DNA of 13,988 nt. Origin: Burkholderiaceae bacterium (GTDB taxonomy: Bacteria; Pseudomonadota; Gammaproteobacteria; Burkholderiales; Burkholderiaceae_F). Where the stretch lies: NCBI GenBank assembly GCA_013696665.1, contig JACCYC010000199.1, forward strand, positions 1 through 13,988, read 5' to 3'. The notes beneath the pieces were generated by a model. That model was not told where the DNA came from, did not search any database, and saw nothing but the letters and a program-made list of their open reading frames with translations. Positions 6,433-13,988 of this stretch are shown here, piece after piece (positions within the stretch are counted from its first letter, which is position 1; every line of letters begins with the position of its first letter). A program made the translations under genes and the position numbers.

Positions 6433-7632
6433 ATGCATGTGAATACTCTGGACCACTTCGTTGCGAACGGGCAGCTTGCCGGACGTCGTGTTTTCATTCG
6501 CTCCGATTTGAATGTTCCGCAGGACGATGCTGGTGCGATCACCGAAGACACTCGTATTAGAGCGTCGGTGCCGGCGATACGTACCGCGCTGGCGGCGGGC
6601 GCTGCGGTGATGGTGGCTTCGCATCTGGGCCGCCCGGTGGAGGGTGAATTCGATGTGAAGTATTCGCTTGCGCCTGTTGCACGCAGGTTGGGCGATTTAC
6701 TCGGATTCGAGGTGCCGCTGCTGCGTGACTGGGTCGATGCGGTAGCCGTGTCGCCCGGTCAGGCCGTGTTACTCGAGAACACGCGCTTTAACCGAGGTGA
6801 AAAAAAGAATGACGAGGTGCTTTCAAAAAAGATGGCTCGGCTGTGCGACGTTTACGTCAACGACGCATTTGGAACCGCGCATCGCGCAGAATCTTCGACG
6901 CATGGCATTGCCAAGTACGCTCCACTCGCGTGTGCCGGTCCTTTGCTCTCGGCTGAAATCGATGCTTTGTCCAAAGCACTTGGCGAGGCAAGGCGACCTG
7001 TGCTGGCAATCGTCGCGGGCTCTAAGGTATCGACCAAGCTCGGCCTGCTTGATAATCTGGCGCAGAAGGTCGACTTGCTGGTGGTTGGCGGCGGCATCGC
7101 CAACACTTTTTTGCTGGCGGAAGGATTCGCCATCGGCAAGTCGCTCGCCGAACCCGGTCTCGTTATCGAATGCAAACGGGTCCTTGCGACTTTAGGTGAC
7201 AAGGGTGCCACGCTTCCGTTGCCGATTGACGTGGTCGTTGCAAAAGAATTATCAGCCACTGCGGTGCCTACGATGCGGCGCGCCGACGACGTTCGGCCCG
7301 ACGAGATGATTCTGGACATTGGCACGCAAACGGTGCTCGGCTTGACGCATATGATTCGAAGCGCCGGGACGATCATCTGGAATGGCCCCATCGGTGTGTT
7401 CGAGTTCGATGCGTTTGCCGAAGGCACCCGGCAAATGGCGCTAGCCATCGCCGAAGCCACCGTCAATGGCGCATTTTCGATTGCCGGCGGTGGCGATACC
7501 CTTGCCGCAATTGCAAAATATGAGCTTGGCGATCGCATCAGCTATATCTCGACGGGTGGCGGCGCTTTTCTCGAGTACCTTGAAGGAAAGACATTGCCGG
7601 CTATTGAGGTCCTCGAGCAGCGCGCATCCTAG
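6433..7632 (+). CDS. pgk: Phosphoglycerate kinase
   Basis: The product has 399 residues, the normal length for bacterial PGK. It transfers phosphate between 1,3-bisphosphoglycerate and ADP (glycolysis), or in reverse for gluconeogenesis and the Calvin cycle, in the cytosol. Visible motifs are the N-terminal signature RVFIRSDLNVP (19-29), SHLGRP (63-68), the substrate-binding ENTRF (115-119), AGSKVSTK (195-202), the GGGIANTF hinge region, and the nucleotide-binding AGGGDT (351-356) with STGGGAFLE. The frame is open to GTG 6397, but ATG 6433 gives an N terminus matching the family. No strong ribosome binding site is visible. It stands 59 bp before pyk and probably shares its transcript. It is separated from gap by the cassette and probably has its own promoter. 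Confidence 0.97.
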   Translation: MHVNTLDHFVANGQLAGRRVFIRSDLNVPQDDAGAITEDTRIRASVPAIRTALAAGAAVMVASHLGRPVEGEFDVKYSLAPVARRLGDLLGFEVPLLRDWVDAVAVSPGQAVLLENTRFNRGEKKNDEVLSKKMARLCDVYVNDAFGTAHRAESSTHGIAKYAPLACAGPLLSAEIDALSKALGEARRPVLAIVAGSKVSTKLGLLDNLAQKVDLLVVGGGIANTFLLAEGFAIGKSLAEPGLVIECKRVLATLGDKGATLPLPIDVVVAKELSATAVPTMRRADDVRPDEMILDIGTQTVLGLTHMIRSAGTIIWNGPIGVFEFDAFAEGTRQMALAIAEATVNGAFSIAGGGDTLAAIAKYELGDRISYISTGGGAFLEYLEGKTLPAIEVLEQRAS

Positions 7633-7691
7633 ACAAGCGCAGAATGCACCGACGATAGCGCGGCCATCCAATCCTATGCACTTCGAACAAC

Positions 7692-9128
7692 ATGCCACGT
7701 AGCACAAAGATTGTTGCCACCCTGGGCCCAGCGTCGAGCGACGCGCTGGTGCTGGAGCGGATGCTGGTCGCCGGGGTCGACGTCGTGCGTTTCAACTTCT
7801 CGCATGGCTCTGCCGAAGACCACCTTGCGCGCGCTGTTCTGGTTCGCGAGACCGCCGCAAAGCTCGGGCGTGACATTGCGATCATGGCGGATCTGCAGGG
7901 TCCGAAGATCAGGGTCGGCAAGTTTGAAGGCGGGCGTGTGGTGTTGCGCGCCGGGCAGAAATTCGTGCTCGACGCCAGTGCGGCACTGGGCACCGAAGAG
8001 CGAGCGGGGCTAGACTACAAAGACTTGCCTCGCGAAGTAAAGACCGGCGACACACTGTTGCTGAACGATGGTTTGATTGTGCTCGATGTGGAGCGTGTGA
8101 TCGGTACTGAGATCCACACAATGGTGCGTATCGGCGGCGAGTTGTCGAACAACAAGGGGATCAACAAGCTGGGTGGCGGGCTATCGGCGCCGGCGCTGAC
8201 GGGCAAGGACGTGCGCGATATCGAAACCGCCATGCAGTGCGGAGCGGACTACGTCGCCATATCGTTTGTCAGAAGCCGTACCGACGTTGAAATGGCGCGG
8301 CAACTCGCCACGATCGCCGGTGAAAAGCACGGCATCAAGCCGCAGATCATTGCGAAGATCGAGCGCGCCGAGGCGATTCCGATGTTGCGGGAAATACTCG
8401 ATGCGGCCGACGGCATCATGGTCGCGCGCGGAGATCTCGCCGTCGAGGTTGGAAATGCGGCGGTGCCCGCGCTGCAGAAGCGCATGATCAAGATGGCGCG
8501 CGAAGCCAACAAGCTGGCGATCACGGCCACGCAGATGATGGAGTCAATGATCCACAACGCATCGCCGACGCGCGCCGAAGTGAGCGACGTTGCCAACGCT
8601 GTGCTCGACGGCACCGACGCCGTGATGTTGTCGGCCGAAACTGCTTCTGGAAAATATCCGGTCGAAGTGGTCGAGACGATGGCGGCGATCGTGCAGGAAG
8701 CCGATAAGTCCGAGCAGGTCGAACTCGATCTGCAGTTCGTCAATCAGACGTTCAACCGTGTGGATCAGTCGATCGCTTACGGGGCGCTCTTTACGGCGTT
8801 CCACCTGCGTTGTGCCGCCATCTGCGCGCTCACCGATTCGGGCTCGACTACGCTGTGGATGAGCCGGCACGACATTGACATCCCGATATTTGCATTGACT
8901 CCAAGAGCGTCGACCGCGCGGCGCCTCGCGCTTTATCGCAATGTGCGGCCCTTGCACTTTCAGGTGCATACCGATCGCGATGAGTCGCTTGCCGATGCCG
9001 AACGGTTGCTGCTCGACAAGGGACTCGTAAAGCGCGGGGACCTGATTGTGCTGACCGTCGGCGAGCCGATGGGACAGCCGGGCGGAACCAACGCGCTGAA
9101 GATCGTCAGGGTAGGCGAGCGCTTATGA
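7692..9128 (+). CDS. pyk: Pyruvate kinase
   Basis: The product has 478 residues, typical of bacterial pyruvate kinase. It converts phosphoenolpyruvate and ADP to pyruvate and ATP at the end of glycolysis, with Mg2+ and K+. The barrel motifs are intact: N35-F-S-H38, DLQGPKIR (67-74), AISFVRSRTD, the active-site IAKIERAEAI with Lys222 and Glu224, MVARGDLAVEV with Asp248, ATQMMESM, and DGTDAVMLSAETASGKYP. The B-domain cap spans about 75-170 and the C-terminal regulatory domain about 345-478. It follows pgk after 59 bp. Its ribosome binding site is unclear. Its stop codon overlaps the ATG of the S41 peptidase gene (ATGA), so the two are probably translationally coupled. The allosteric effector cannot be deduced. 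Confidence 0.97.
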   Translation: MPRSTKIVATLGPASSDALVLERMLVAGVDVVRFNFSHGSAEDHLARAVLVRETAAKLGRDIAIMADLQGPKIRVGKFEGGRVVLRAGQKFVLDASAALGTEERAGLDYKDLPREVKTGDTLLLNDGLIVLDVERVIGTEIHTMVRIGGELSNNKGINKLGGGLSAPALTGKDVRDIETAMQCGADYVAISFVRSRTDVEMARQLATIAGEKHGIKPQIIAKIERAEAIPMLREILDAADGIMVARGDLAVEVGNAAVPALQKRMIKMAREANKLAITATQMMESMIHNASPTRAEVSDVANAVLDGTDAVMLSAETASGKYPVEVVETMAAIVQEADKSEQVELDLQFVNQTFNRVDQSIAYGALFTAFHLRCAAICALTDSGSTTLWMSRHDIDIPIFALTPRASTARRLALYRNVRPLHFQVHTDRDESLADAERLLLDKGLVKRGDLIVLTVGEPMGQPGGTNALKIVRVGERL

Positions 9129-10582
9129 CGGTTGGCCGCCAGGGGCCTAAGCGTTCCGCCGCGACGATCACGCGCGCCATGGTCCGCAGCGCTTGCACCC
9201 TCGTATTTTTTTTCGCGTTCGGCGCGCACGCATCCTTGCCGGCACGTCCGGCGGGCGGACTGGCGCCAGGTTTGTCCGAGTTCACCGCGCGATCGTTGCA
9301 GCACGACTTGAGCGAGGACTTTGCCACGGCTGAGCGGCGTATCGAAGTCCAGCAGCGCGCCTGGCAAGTCGTCGCCGACCGTCACTACGACCCAACGCTG
9401 AACGGAATCGACTGGCAGGCAGTGCGCGAGAAGTATCGAACGGCCGTCATCGCCGCAAAAAGCGATGCCGAGATGTACGTGGCGTTGAAGGCGATGGTGC
9501 GTGAGTTGAAAGACTCGCACACTCGCATCGTCACCCCGCGCGAGAGCGCGGACTTTCGCCGCTTCGCCGTAATGGCTTCGGGCATTTCACTATCGGTGAT
9601 TGATGATCAATTGCTCGTCATCGAAGTCGACCCGGATTCGCCGGCTGCACGGGCCGGCGTTCGCAAGGGTGATGCCATTATCGCGATCGACGAGCACCGG
9701 TTTGACAGCGCTTTTCTACGCCGTGCGCGTGACCTTCCCATCGGCGCGCTCGATGTGGTGTCTTCCGAAGCCGAGCCGGCGCGGCAGGATGAAGCGGCGC
9801 GATTTACGCAATTGCGTGCCGTGCGGCGTGCCCTGCAGCGCATGCCGGACGCTTTGCCACGCCCGCAGCAGTTGATTTTGCAGCGCGGTGTCGATGAACA
9901 AACCGCTGCGCAGTTGAGCGTGACCTTGATGCCGGAGCCGCTGGTGCGGCCGCCGACTGTGACGGCCTCGATGTCGGAGGCCGGTGTGGCCGTGCTCAAG
10001 CTCAATCGCTTTTCTTCACGTAATCGGGACGATGTTGCGCGGGCGTTGCGTCAGCTCGCCGATGCGCGCGCTCTAGTCCTTGATCTGCGGGGCAACGGTG
10101 GCGGCGAATTTAGTCAGTTTATCTGGCTGGTTCGCCATTTTCTGCCTGAGCCACGAACCGTCATGACCCAGCTGTCACGGCGTGGCGAAGGGCAAAGCGC
10201 AAGGGAGCTTCGCATTACGCCGGTCGATAATCCTTTTCTTAAGCCGATTGCAGTGTTAACCGATCGACGCTCGGGTAGTGCATCCGAACTCACCGCGACG
10301 ACGCTGCTCGAGCAGCGTGACGCGTTGATCGTTGGCGAATCGACTTGTGGGTGCGTAGTTGCCGTCCGTTCGGAATATGTACTCCCTGGCGCGGGCGGGG
10401 TCCGCGTATCGGAGACGGGGTTTCGGTCTGCGCACGGCCGCCGCATGGAAGGCGAACCGCTGACACCGACGATCTACGCACCCCCAACGCTTTCCGATTT
10501 GCGCGCCGGACGCGATCGCGCTCTGGAGATCGCCGAGAAAGCGCTGCTGGATCGTTTGTTGCTCAGCACTTCGTTGCAGTAA
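9125..10582 (+). CDS. Exported PDZ-containing S41 (tail-specific/tricorn-like) peptidase with a non-canonical active site
   Basis: The product has 485 residues from ATG 9125, which overlaps the pyk stop. An internal ATG at 9179 gives a shorter and better signal peptide. The hydrophobic stretch SACTLVFFFAFGAHA is followed by periplasmic sequence. After a helical N-terminal part (about 50-135, containing KDSHTRIVTP with His132) comes a PDZ domain at about 150-215 (VDPDSPAARAGVRKGDAI). The S41 catalytic core is at about 285-450, with VAVLKLNRFSS, LVLDLRGNGGGE and SGSASELTATTLLEQ. Alignment to Prc/CtpA puts the nucleophile at Ser385. The general-base Lys expected 25 residues later is Cys410 (GESTCGCVVAV), and the partner Gln is also absent. 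It may use a Ser-His arrangement like tricorn-type members, or be inactive. Location inside a glycolytic transcript is odd. The substrate is unknown. Confidence 0.88.
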   Translation: MTVGRQGPKRSAATITRAMVRSACTLVFFFAFGAHASLPARPAGGLAPGLSEFTARSLQHDLSEDFATAERRIEVQQRAWQVVADRHYDPTLNGIDWQAVREKYRTAVIAAKSDAEMYVALKAMVRELKDSHTRIVTPRESADFRRFAVMASGISLSVIDDQLLVIEVDPDSPAARAGVRKGDAIIAIDEHRFDSAFLRRARDLPIGALDVVSSEAEPARQDEAARFTQLRAVRRALQRMPDALPRPQQLILQRGVDEQTAAQLSVTLMPEPLVRPPTVTASMSEAGVAVLKLNRFSSRNRDDVARALRQLADARALVLDLRGNGGGEFSQFIWLVRHFLPEPRTVMTQLSRRGEGQSARELRITPVDNPFLKPIAVLTDRRSGSASELTATTLLEQRDALIVGESTCGCVVAVRSEYVLPGAGGVRVSETGFRSAHGRRMEGEPLTPTIYAPPTLSDLRAGRDRALEIAEKALLDRLLLSTSLQ

Positions 10583-10600
10583 ACGCTGCCGACAGCGTTT
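10581..10600 (+). terminator. Perfect 8-bp hairpin spanning the S41 stop codon
   Basis: AAACGCTG (10581-10588), the loop CCGA and CAGCGTTT (10593-10600) form an uninterrupted stem that includes two bases of the TAA stop codon, followed by ATT. It sits 36 bp before the fba start. It could attenuate transcription, protect a 3' end, or mark an mRNA processing site. The U-tract is short, so full termination is doubtful. Confidence 0.55.
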
Positions 10601-10636
10601 ATTAACATCGACCCGTTAACAATCAAGGAGATTCCC

Positions 10637-11701
10637 ATGGCGTTGGTTTCGATGCGGCAGCTGCTGGACCATGCAGCCGAAAACGGCTACGGCGTTCCGG
10701 CCTTCAACGTCAACAACCTTGAGCAGGTACAGGCCATCATGGAGGCCGCGCACGATGTCAATGCGCCGGTCATCATGCAGGCGTCTGCGGGTGCACGTAA
10801 GTATGCTGGCGAAGCTTTCCTGAAGCACTTGATACAGGCTGCGATCGAATCGTATCCAGCGCTTCCGATTGCAATGCATCAGGACCACGGCCAGTCACCT
10901 GCGGTATGCGAAGGTGCGATCAATCTTGGATTTTCTTCGGTGATGATGGACGGGTCGTTGCGCGAGGACGGCAAAACCGTCGCGGATTACGAGTACAACT
11001 GGCAGGTGACCAAGAAGGTGGTCGACATGGCGCACGCTCGCGGGGTCAGTGTCGAAGGAGAACTCGGCTGCCTCGGCTCGCTCGAGACGATGCGCGGCGA
11101 CAAGGAAGACGGTCATGGCGCCGACATCACGATGACCAAGGAGATGCTGCTGACCGATCCGGATCAAGCCGCAGACTTCGTTGCACGCACGCAGCTCGAT
11201 GCTTTGGCAATTGCCATCGGTACCAGTCATGGCGCGTATAAATTCACGCGCGAGCCGACCGGTGACATTCTGGCAATCGACCGGATCAAGGCGATTCATC
11301 GCCGCATCCCGAACACACACCTGGTGATGCATGGCTCGTCTTCGGTGCCGCAGGATCTGCTGCGCGACATTCGCGCGTACGGCGGCGAGATGAAGGAAAC
11401 CTACGGCGTGCCGGTTGAAGAGATTCAGGAAGCGATCAAGCACGGCGTGCGCAAGATCAACATCGACACCGACATTCGTCTTGCGATGACGGCGGCGATT
11501 CGCAAGTTTCTGCACGAAAACCGCGGCCATTTTGATCCGCGCGACTATCTAAAGCCTGCGCGCGCCGCTGCCAAAGAGATTTGCAAGCAGCGCTACGTAC
11601 AGTTTGGCTGCGAAGGACAGGCGCGGGGAATCCAGCCGTTGCCGCTGACGACGATCGCGCACAAGTACACGACAGGGGCGTTGTCGCAGCACGTGCATTG
11701 A
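10637..11701 (+). CDS. fba: Fructose-bisphosphate aldolase, class II (Calvin-cycle subtype)
   Basis: The product has 354 residues. It catalyses reversible aldol cleavage of fructose 1,6-bisphosphate, and in Calvin-type members also sedoheptulose-bisphosphate chemistry, with a Zn2+ cofactor in the cytosol. Catalytic Asp83 and zinc ligand His84 lie in HQDHG (81-85). Further zinc ligands are His198 (GTSHGAYK) and His232 (VMHGSSS). Other family motifs are EGELGCLG (140-147) and KINIDTDIRLA. The C-terminal region, with CKQRYVQFGCEGQA, is typical of the group called class II Calvin-cycle subtype (type B), common in beta- and gammaproteobacteria. AAGGAG (10625-10630) lies 6 nt before the ATG, the best ribosome binding site among the metabolic genes here. 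It ends the plus-strand gene series. The aldolase subtype alone does not prove CO2 fixation, since heterotrophs also carry it. Confidence 0.97.
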   Translation: MALVSMRQLLDHAAENGYGVPAFNVNNLEQVQAIMEAAHDVNAPVIMQASAGARKYAGEAFLKHLIQAAIESYPALPIAMHQDHGQSPAVCEGAINLGFSSVMMDGSLREDGKTVADYEYNWQVTKKVVDMAHARGVSVEGELGCLGSLETMRGDKEDGHGADITMTKEMLLTDPDQAADFVARTQLDALAIAIGTSHGAYKFTREPTGDILAIDRIKAIHRRIPNTHLVMHGSSSVPQDLLRDIRAYGGEMKETYGVPVEEIQEAIKHGVRKINIDTDIRLAMTAAIRKFLHENRGHFDPRDYLKPARAAAKEICKQRYVQFGCEGQARGIQPLPLTTIAHKYTTGALSQHVH

Positions 11702-11723
11702 GGACATTGTTGTATTGGGTGCA

Positions 11724-11908
11724 GCAGCAGCGGCTGGCGCAGCTGCGTTGCCTACGTCGTCGGGCACTTCGTGCCTTCTCTGCGGTGCTCGCCAAGCGCG
11801 CGGGCCCGTAAACTCGCTTCGCTCAGACAACGGGCCGAAAAGCCTCGCGCCCGGCTCCGCTCCTCGACGACGACTCAAAGGCGGTGCAGCTGCGCCAGCC
11901 GCTGCTGC
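11724..11908. repeat. 185-bp segment bounded by perfect 23-bp inverted repeats
   Basis: The 23 bases at 11724-11746 are the exact reverse complement of 11886-11908. Pairing continues inward with gaps (11750-11753 with 11879-11882, 11755-11762 with 11865-11872). Inside are further hairpins: GGCAC-TTC-GTGCC (11763-11775) and GGCCCGT/ACGGGCC (11803-11809 with 11830-11836), the latter enclosing CTCGCTTCGCTC. No target-site duplication and no supported ORF was found. It lies between converging genes and could be a bidirectional terminator, a MITE-like element or a species-specific intergenic repeat. Confidence 0.8.
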
Positions 11909-11963
11909 GTGACTCTATCCCGGCGAGGTGATTTTTCTTTACCCCACAATCGGAAACGCTTTG

Positions 11964-11982
11964 CTCGCTGTGACCAAGCGAG
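11964..11982. terminator. Small inverted repeat just after the Bug-protein gene
   Basis: CTCGCT-N7-AGCGAG lies 8 bp downstream of the minus-strand stop codon at 11990. There is no adjoining T-run in the minus-strand direction, so this is only a weak terminator candidate. Confidence 0.3.
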
Positions 11983-11989
11983 ACCGGCG

Positions 11990-12952
11990 TTACATCGTCC
12001 CGCGCAATCCCAACCGATCGATCGTTACCCGCTCCGCGTCAACCATCTGCCGCGCGTACTTTGTGTACTCCTCAGGCCCCATGTAAATCACCGACTGATC
12101 GAATCGATCAAGGATCGCCGTGACTTTGGGATCCTCGAGCGTTTTTCGGAATGCGTCGTGCAACGTTTTGACGACCGAGGGATCCATCCCCGCTGGTCCG
12201 CCGATCCCGAACGGCGAGTCCGAGACTGTGTCATAACCCAGCTCGGCCAGTGTCGGCACCTCCGGCCACTTCTTGGTGCGCTTTGATCCGTAGGTCGCAA
12301 GAAGCCGAAGCTTGCCGGCTTCAACATGTGGCGCCCAACCGGTCGAGTCACTGGCTGCTTGGATATGACCGCCCAATATGGCGGTCATCATGTCGGCGCT
12401 GCCCTTGAAAGGAACGTGCGTCAGCTTGATGCCGGCTTTCGCCGCAAATTCTTCCATCACCAAATGCGGTGTTGTCCCGGTGCCGGTGGAGCCGTAGTCA
12501 ATCTTGTTTGGATTTTTCTTTGCGTCTTCAACAAACTCCTTCAACGATTTCCACGGTGCGCCGGCGGGCACGGCCAGACCGAACGTGTACCCGGTCATGT
12601 TGATAATGAAGGTGAAGTCGCGTAACGGCTCGAGCTGCGGTGTCTTCTGCATATGCGGAATGCGGAACACGCCGAGCGGGAGCTGCGACAGGGTGTAGCC
12701 ATCGGGCTTCGCGTTTTTCAGCGCCACAGGCGCTAACGTTCCACCCGCACCCGGCTTGCTGTCGACGACGATCGGCTGGCCGAGCGTTTTTGATGCCGAT
12801 TCAGCGAATGCACGTAACACTTGATCGGTCGGGCCACCGGCGGGGAACGCGCAATACAGCGTGATCGGACGCGAGGGGAAGCTTTGCGCTCGCAATGATG
12901 CGGTGGGCAGTGCGGCGGCAGCGCTCGCCAGCAAAACAGTACGCCGGTCCAT
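11990..12952 (-). CDS. Bug/TctC-family tripartite tricarboxylate transporter substrate-binding protein
   Basis: The product has 320 residues, the normal size for the family. A signal peptide (MDRRTVLLASAAAALPTASLRAQ in two parts: basic start, Ala-rich core, cleavage near A22-Q23) is followed by SRPITLYCAFPAGGPTD, the typical first strand and loop of Bug proteins. PGAGGTLAP, YGSTGTGTTPHLVMEEF, VPFKGSADMMTAILGG and the C-terminal PEEYTKYARQMVDAERVTI are also family landmarks. These periplasmic proteins bind small carboxylates or related ligands. Most are orphans without adjacent membrane subunits, as here. AAGGAGA (12957-12963) gives a good ribosome binding site. It lies 46 bp after the PcaC-PcaD fusion gene on the same strand, so the pair probably forms an operon, and the ligand may be an aromatic acid or a degradation product. 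The ligand itself cannot be read from the sequence. Confidence 0.94.
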   Translation of the reverse strand: MDRRTVLLASAAAALPTASLRAQSFPSRPITLYCAFPAGGPTDQVLRAFAESASKTLGQPIVVDSKPGAGGTLAPVALKNAKPDGYTLSQLPLGVFRIPHMQKTPQLEPLRDFTFIINMTGYTFGLAVPAGAPWKSLKEFVEDAKKNPNKIDYGSTGTGTTPHLVMEEFAAKAGIKLTHVPFKGSADMMTAILGGHIQAASDSTGWAPHVEAGKLRLLATYGSKRTKKWPEVPTLAELGYDTVSDSPFGIGGPAGMDPSVVKTLHDAFRKTLEDPKVTAILDRFDQSVIYMGPEEYTKYARQMVDAERVTIDRLGLRGTM

Positions 12953-12998
12953 CGTGTCTCCTTGAAATCGTTATGCGGCGAGTATAGGAGATGAAGTG

Positions 12999-13988
12999 TC
13001 ACAGCGCGCCGAGGAAACCCTTAACCGCCGCCTCAAAAGCAGCCGGCTGCTCGATGACGCTGATGTGCGACGCGTCGGGCAATACGATCAGAAGTGCTCC
13101 GCTGATCTGCTCGGCGATCGCCTGCGACATCGCGACCGGCGCCCCCTGATCGAGCGCGCCGGCGATCGCCAGTGTCGGAACACGTATCTGCGCCAGACGC
13201 GGCAGCGTGTCGACGTTCATCACCGCGTGGCAGCAACCGATGTAGCCGCCGGCGTCAGTCGCCAGCAAGCGCCGTCGAAAACGCGCAACGATGGCCGGCT
13301 GCGCTGCGCGAAACGCTTCGCTGAAATATCGGCCCAGCACTGTGTCCGCGATCGCCTGCATGCCGCCGTTGCGGACCGACTCGATGCGCTGCTGCCACAT
13401 CGGTTTCGCTTCCGGCCCGTACCCGCCGCTCGAATTCGCGATGACCAACGTTTTGATCAGCTCGGGCCGGCGCAGCGCGAGTTCCTGGCCGACCATGCCG
13501 CCCATCGAAAGGCCGATCCAGACGACCGGCGTCGACGTGCACGCTGCGATGACGCTTGCGGCATCGTCCGCAAGCTCCGCCATCGTGTAGGCGCCGTCGG
13601 GCACGTCGGAATGACCATGGCCGCGATGGTCGTAGACGATCACGCGATGCGTGTCGGCGAGTGCATTGGCCAGCTCATCCCACATCGAATGGTCGCAGCC
13701 CAGCGCGTGACTGAGCACGATCGTCTGCATCGTCGCATCGGGCTGGCGCGGCTCGCGCTCCGTGAAGTACAACGATGGTTTTCCGCTGGTTCTGCCTGCA
13801 CGGCCGACGCCCGGGTGCGCGGCATCGATTGGATCGGCATGCTCGAGCTGAAGTCCGACTTCGCCCGCAATTTTCCTCGCATGCCTGAACGCAGTGTTGG
13901 CAGCAGGCACCCCGGCGTAGACAGCAGACTGGATCAGGACTTCCTTCAGCTCGTTGAGGCTCAACGCGCGCGATTGCAGCGCGGCTCG
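12999..13988 (-). CDS. pcaD: PcaC-PcaD type fusion: carboxymuconolactone decarboxylase (C-terminal part) joined to 3-oxoadipate enol-lactonase-like hydrolase; 5' end outside the window
   Basis: The frame stays open to the right edge, so the N terminus is missing. The first 40 or so visible residues (LNELKEVLIQSAVYAGVPAAN then TAFRHARKI) are the C-terminal helix region of carboxymuconolactone decarboxylases. A linker of about 40 residues leads to an alpha/beta hydrolase like PcaD: SHALGCDHSMWDELA, YDHRGHGHSDVP, the nucleophile elbow GLSMGGMVGQ, the acid in GALDQGAP and the His in DASHISVIEQP. These enzymes perform consecutive steps of the protocatechuate branch of the beta-ketoadipate pathway. 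In the described actinobacterial PcaL fusion the lactonase comes first; here the decarboxylase comes first. The gene stands 46 bp before the Bug-protein gene. Identity as a true PcaD rather than a related hydrolase on another pathway is likely but not certain. Confidence 0.85.
   Translation of the reverse strand, partial: RAALQSRALSLNELKEVLIQSAVYAGVPAANTAFRHARKIAGEVGLQLEHADPIDAAHPGVGRAGRTSGKPSLYFTEREPRQPDATMQTIVLSHALGCDHSMWDELANALADTHRVIVYDHRGHGHSDVPDGAYTMAELADDAASVIAACTSTPVVWIGLSMGGMVGQELALRRPELIKTLVIANSSGGYGPEAKPMWQQRIESVRNGGMQAIADTVLGRYFSEAFRAAQPAIVARFRRRLLATDAGGYIGCCHAVMNVDTLPRLAQIRVPTLAIAGALDQGAPVAMSQAIAEQISGALLIVLPDASHISVIEQPAAFEAAVKGFLGAL

Noticed and set aside
6852..7538. Long antisense frame inside pgk, and similar long antisense frames in pyk, fba and the S8 genes
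   Set aside because: They are shadows of GC-rich coding sequence, with no ribosome binding sites and no recognisable domains, and the sense genes are certain.
11715..11912. Small Ala/Arg-rich frames in the fba to Bug-protein gap
   Set aside because: They run through the inverted-repeat segment, have low-complexity composition and lack start signals.

Overview
The window looks like a chromosomal piece of a GC-rich betaproteobacterium, probably of the order Burkholderiales. The reasons are the gene order gap ... pgk-pyk ... fba, a Calvin-subtype class II aldolase, a Bug/TctC-type solute-binding protein and a PcaC/PcaD beta-ketoadipate enzyme. This is inferred from gene content only. No rRNA, tRNA, CRISPR array or recognisable transposase was seen.

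Layout. Positions 1-744 are the C-terminal 247 residues of glyceraldehyde-3-phosphate dehydrogenase (gap). A tandem 30-bp repeat with inverted repeats follows (746-835). Positions 965-6341 hold a protein-export cassette lying between gap and pgk. It contains a 120-residue lipoprotein that resembles only the propeptide of the neighbouring proteases, two paralogous S8 subtilisin-like proteases, and a rhombosortase (rrtA, minus strand). Each protease has signal peptide, propeptide, S8 domain, Ig-like domain, Gly-rich linker and GlyGly-CTERM-like tail. The 3' end of rrtA overlaps the tail of the second protease gene by 51 bp. Central metabolism resumes with pgk (6433), pyk (7692), an exported PDZ/S41 peptidase that overlaps the pyk stop codon (9125), and fba (10637). 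A 185-bp segment bounded by perfect 23-bp inverted repeats (11724-11908) separates fba from two minus-strand genes: a Bug-type periplasmic binding protein and a PcaC-PcaD fusion that runs off the right edge.

How the genes fit together. gap, pgk, pyk and fba give the core of lower glycolysis, gluconeogenesis and possibly the Calvin cycle. The central cassette is the most interesting part. The proteases carry the kind of C-terminal anchor that rhombosortase is known to cut, the predicted sortase is encoded next to them, and a membrane-tethered free propeptide could fold or restrain them. The second protease has departures from consensus beside the catalytic Ser and in the S1-pocket strand, so the two copies may differ in substrate or activity. 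The right end suggests uptake and catabolism of an aromatic or carboxylic acid.
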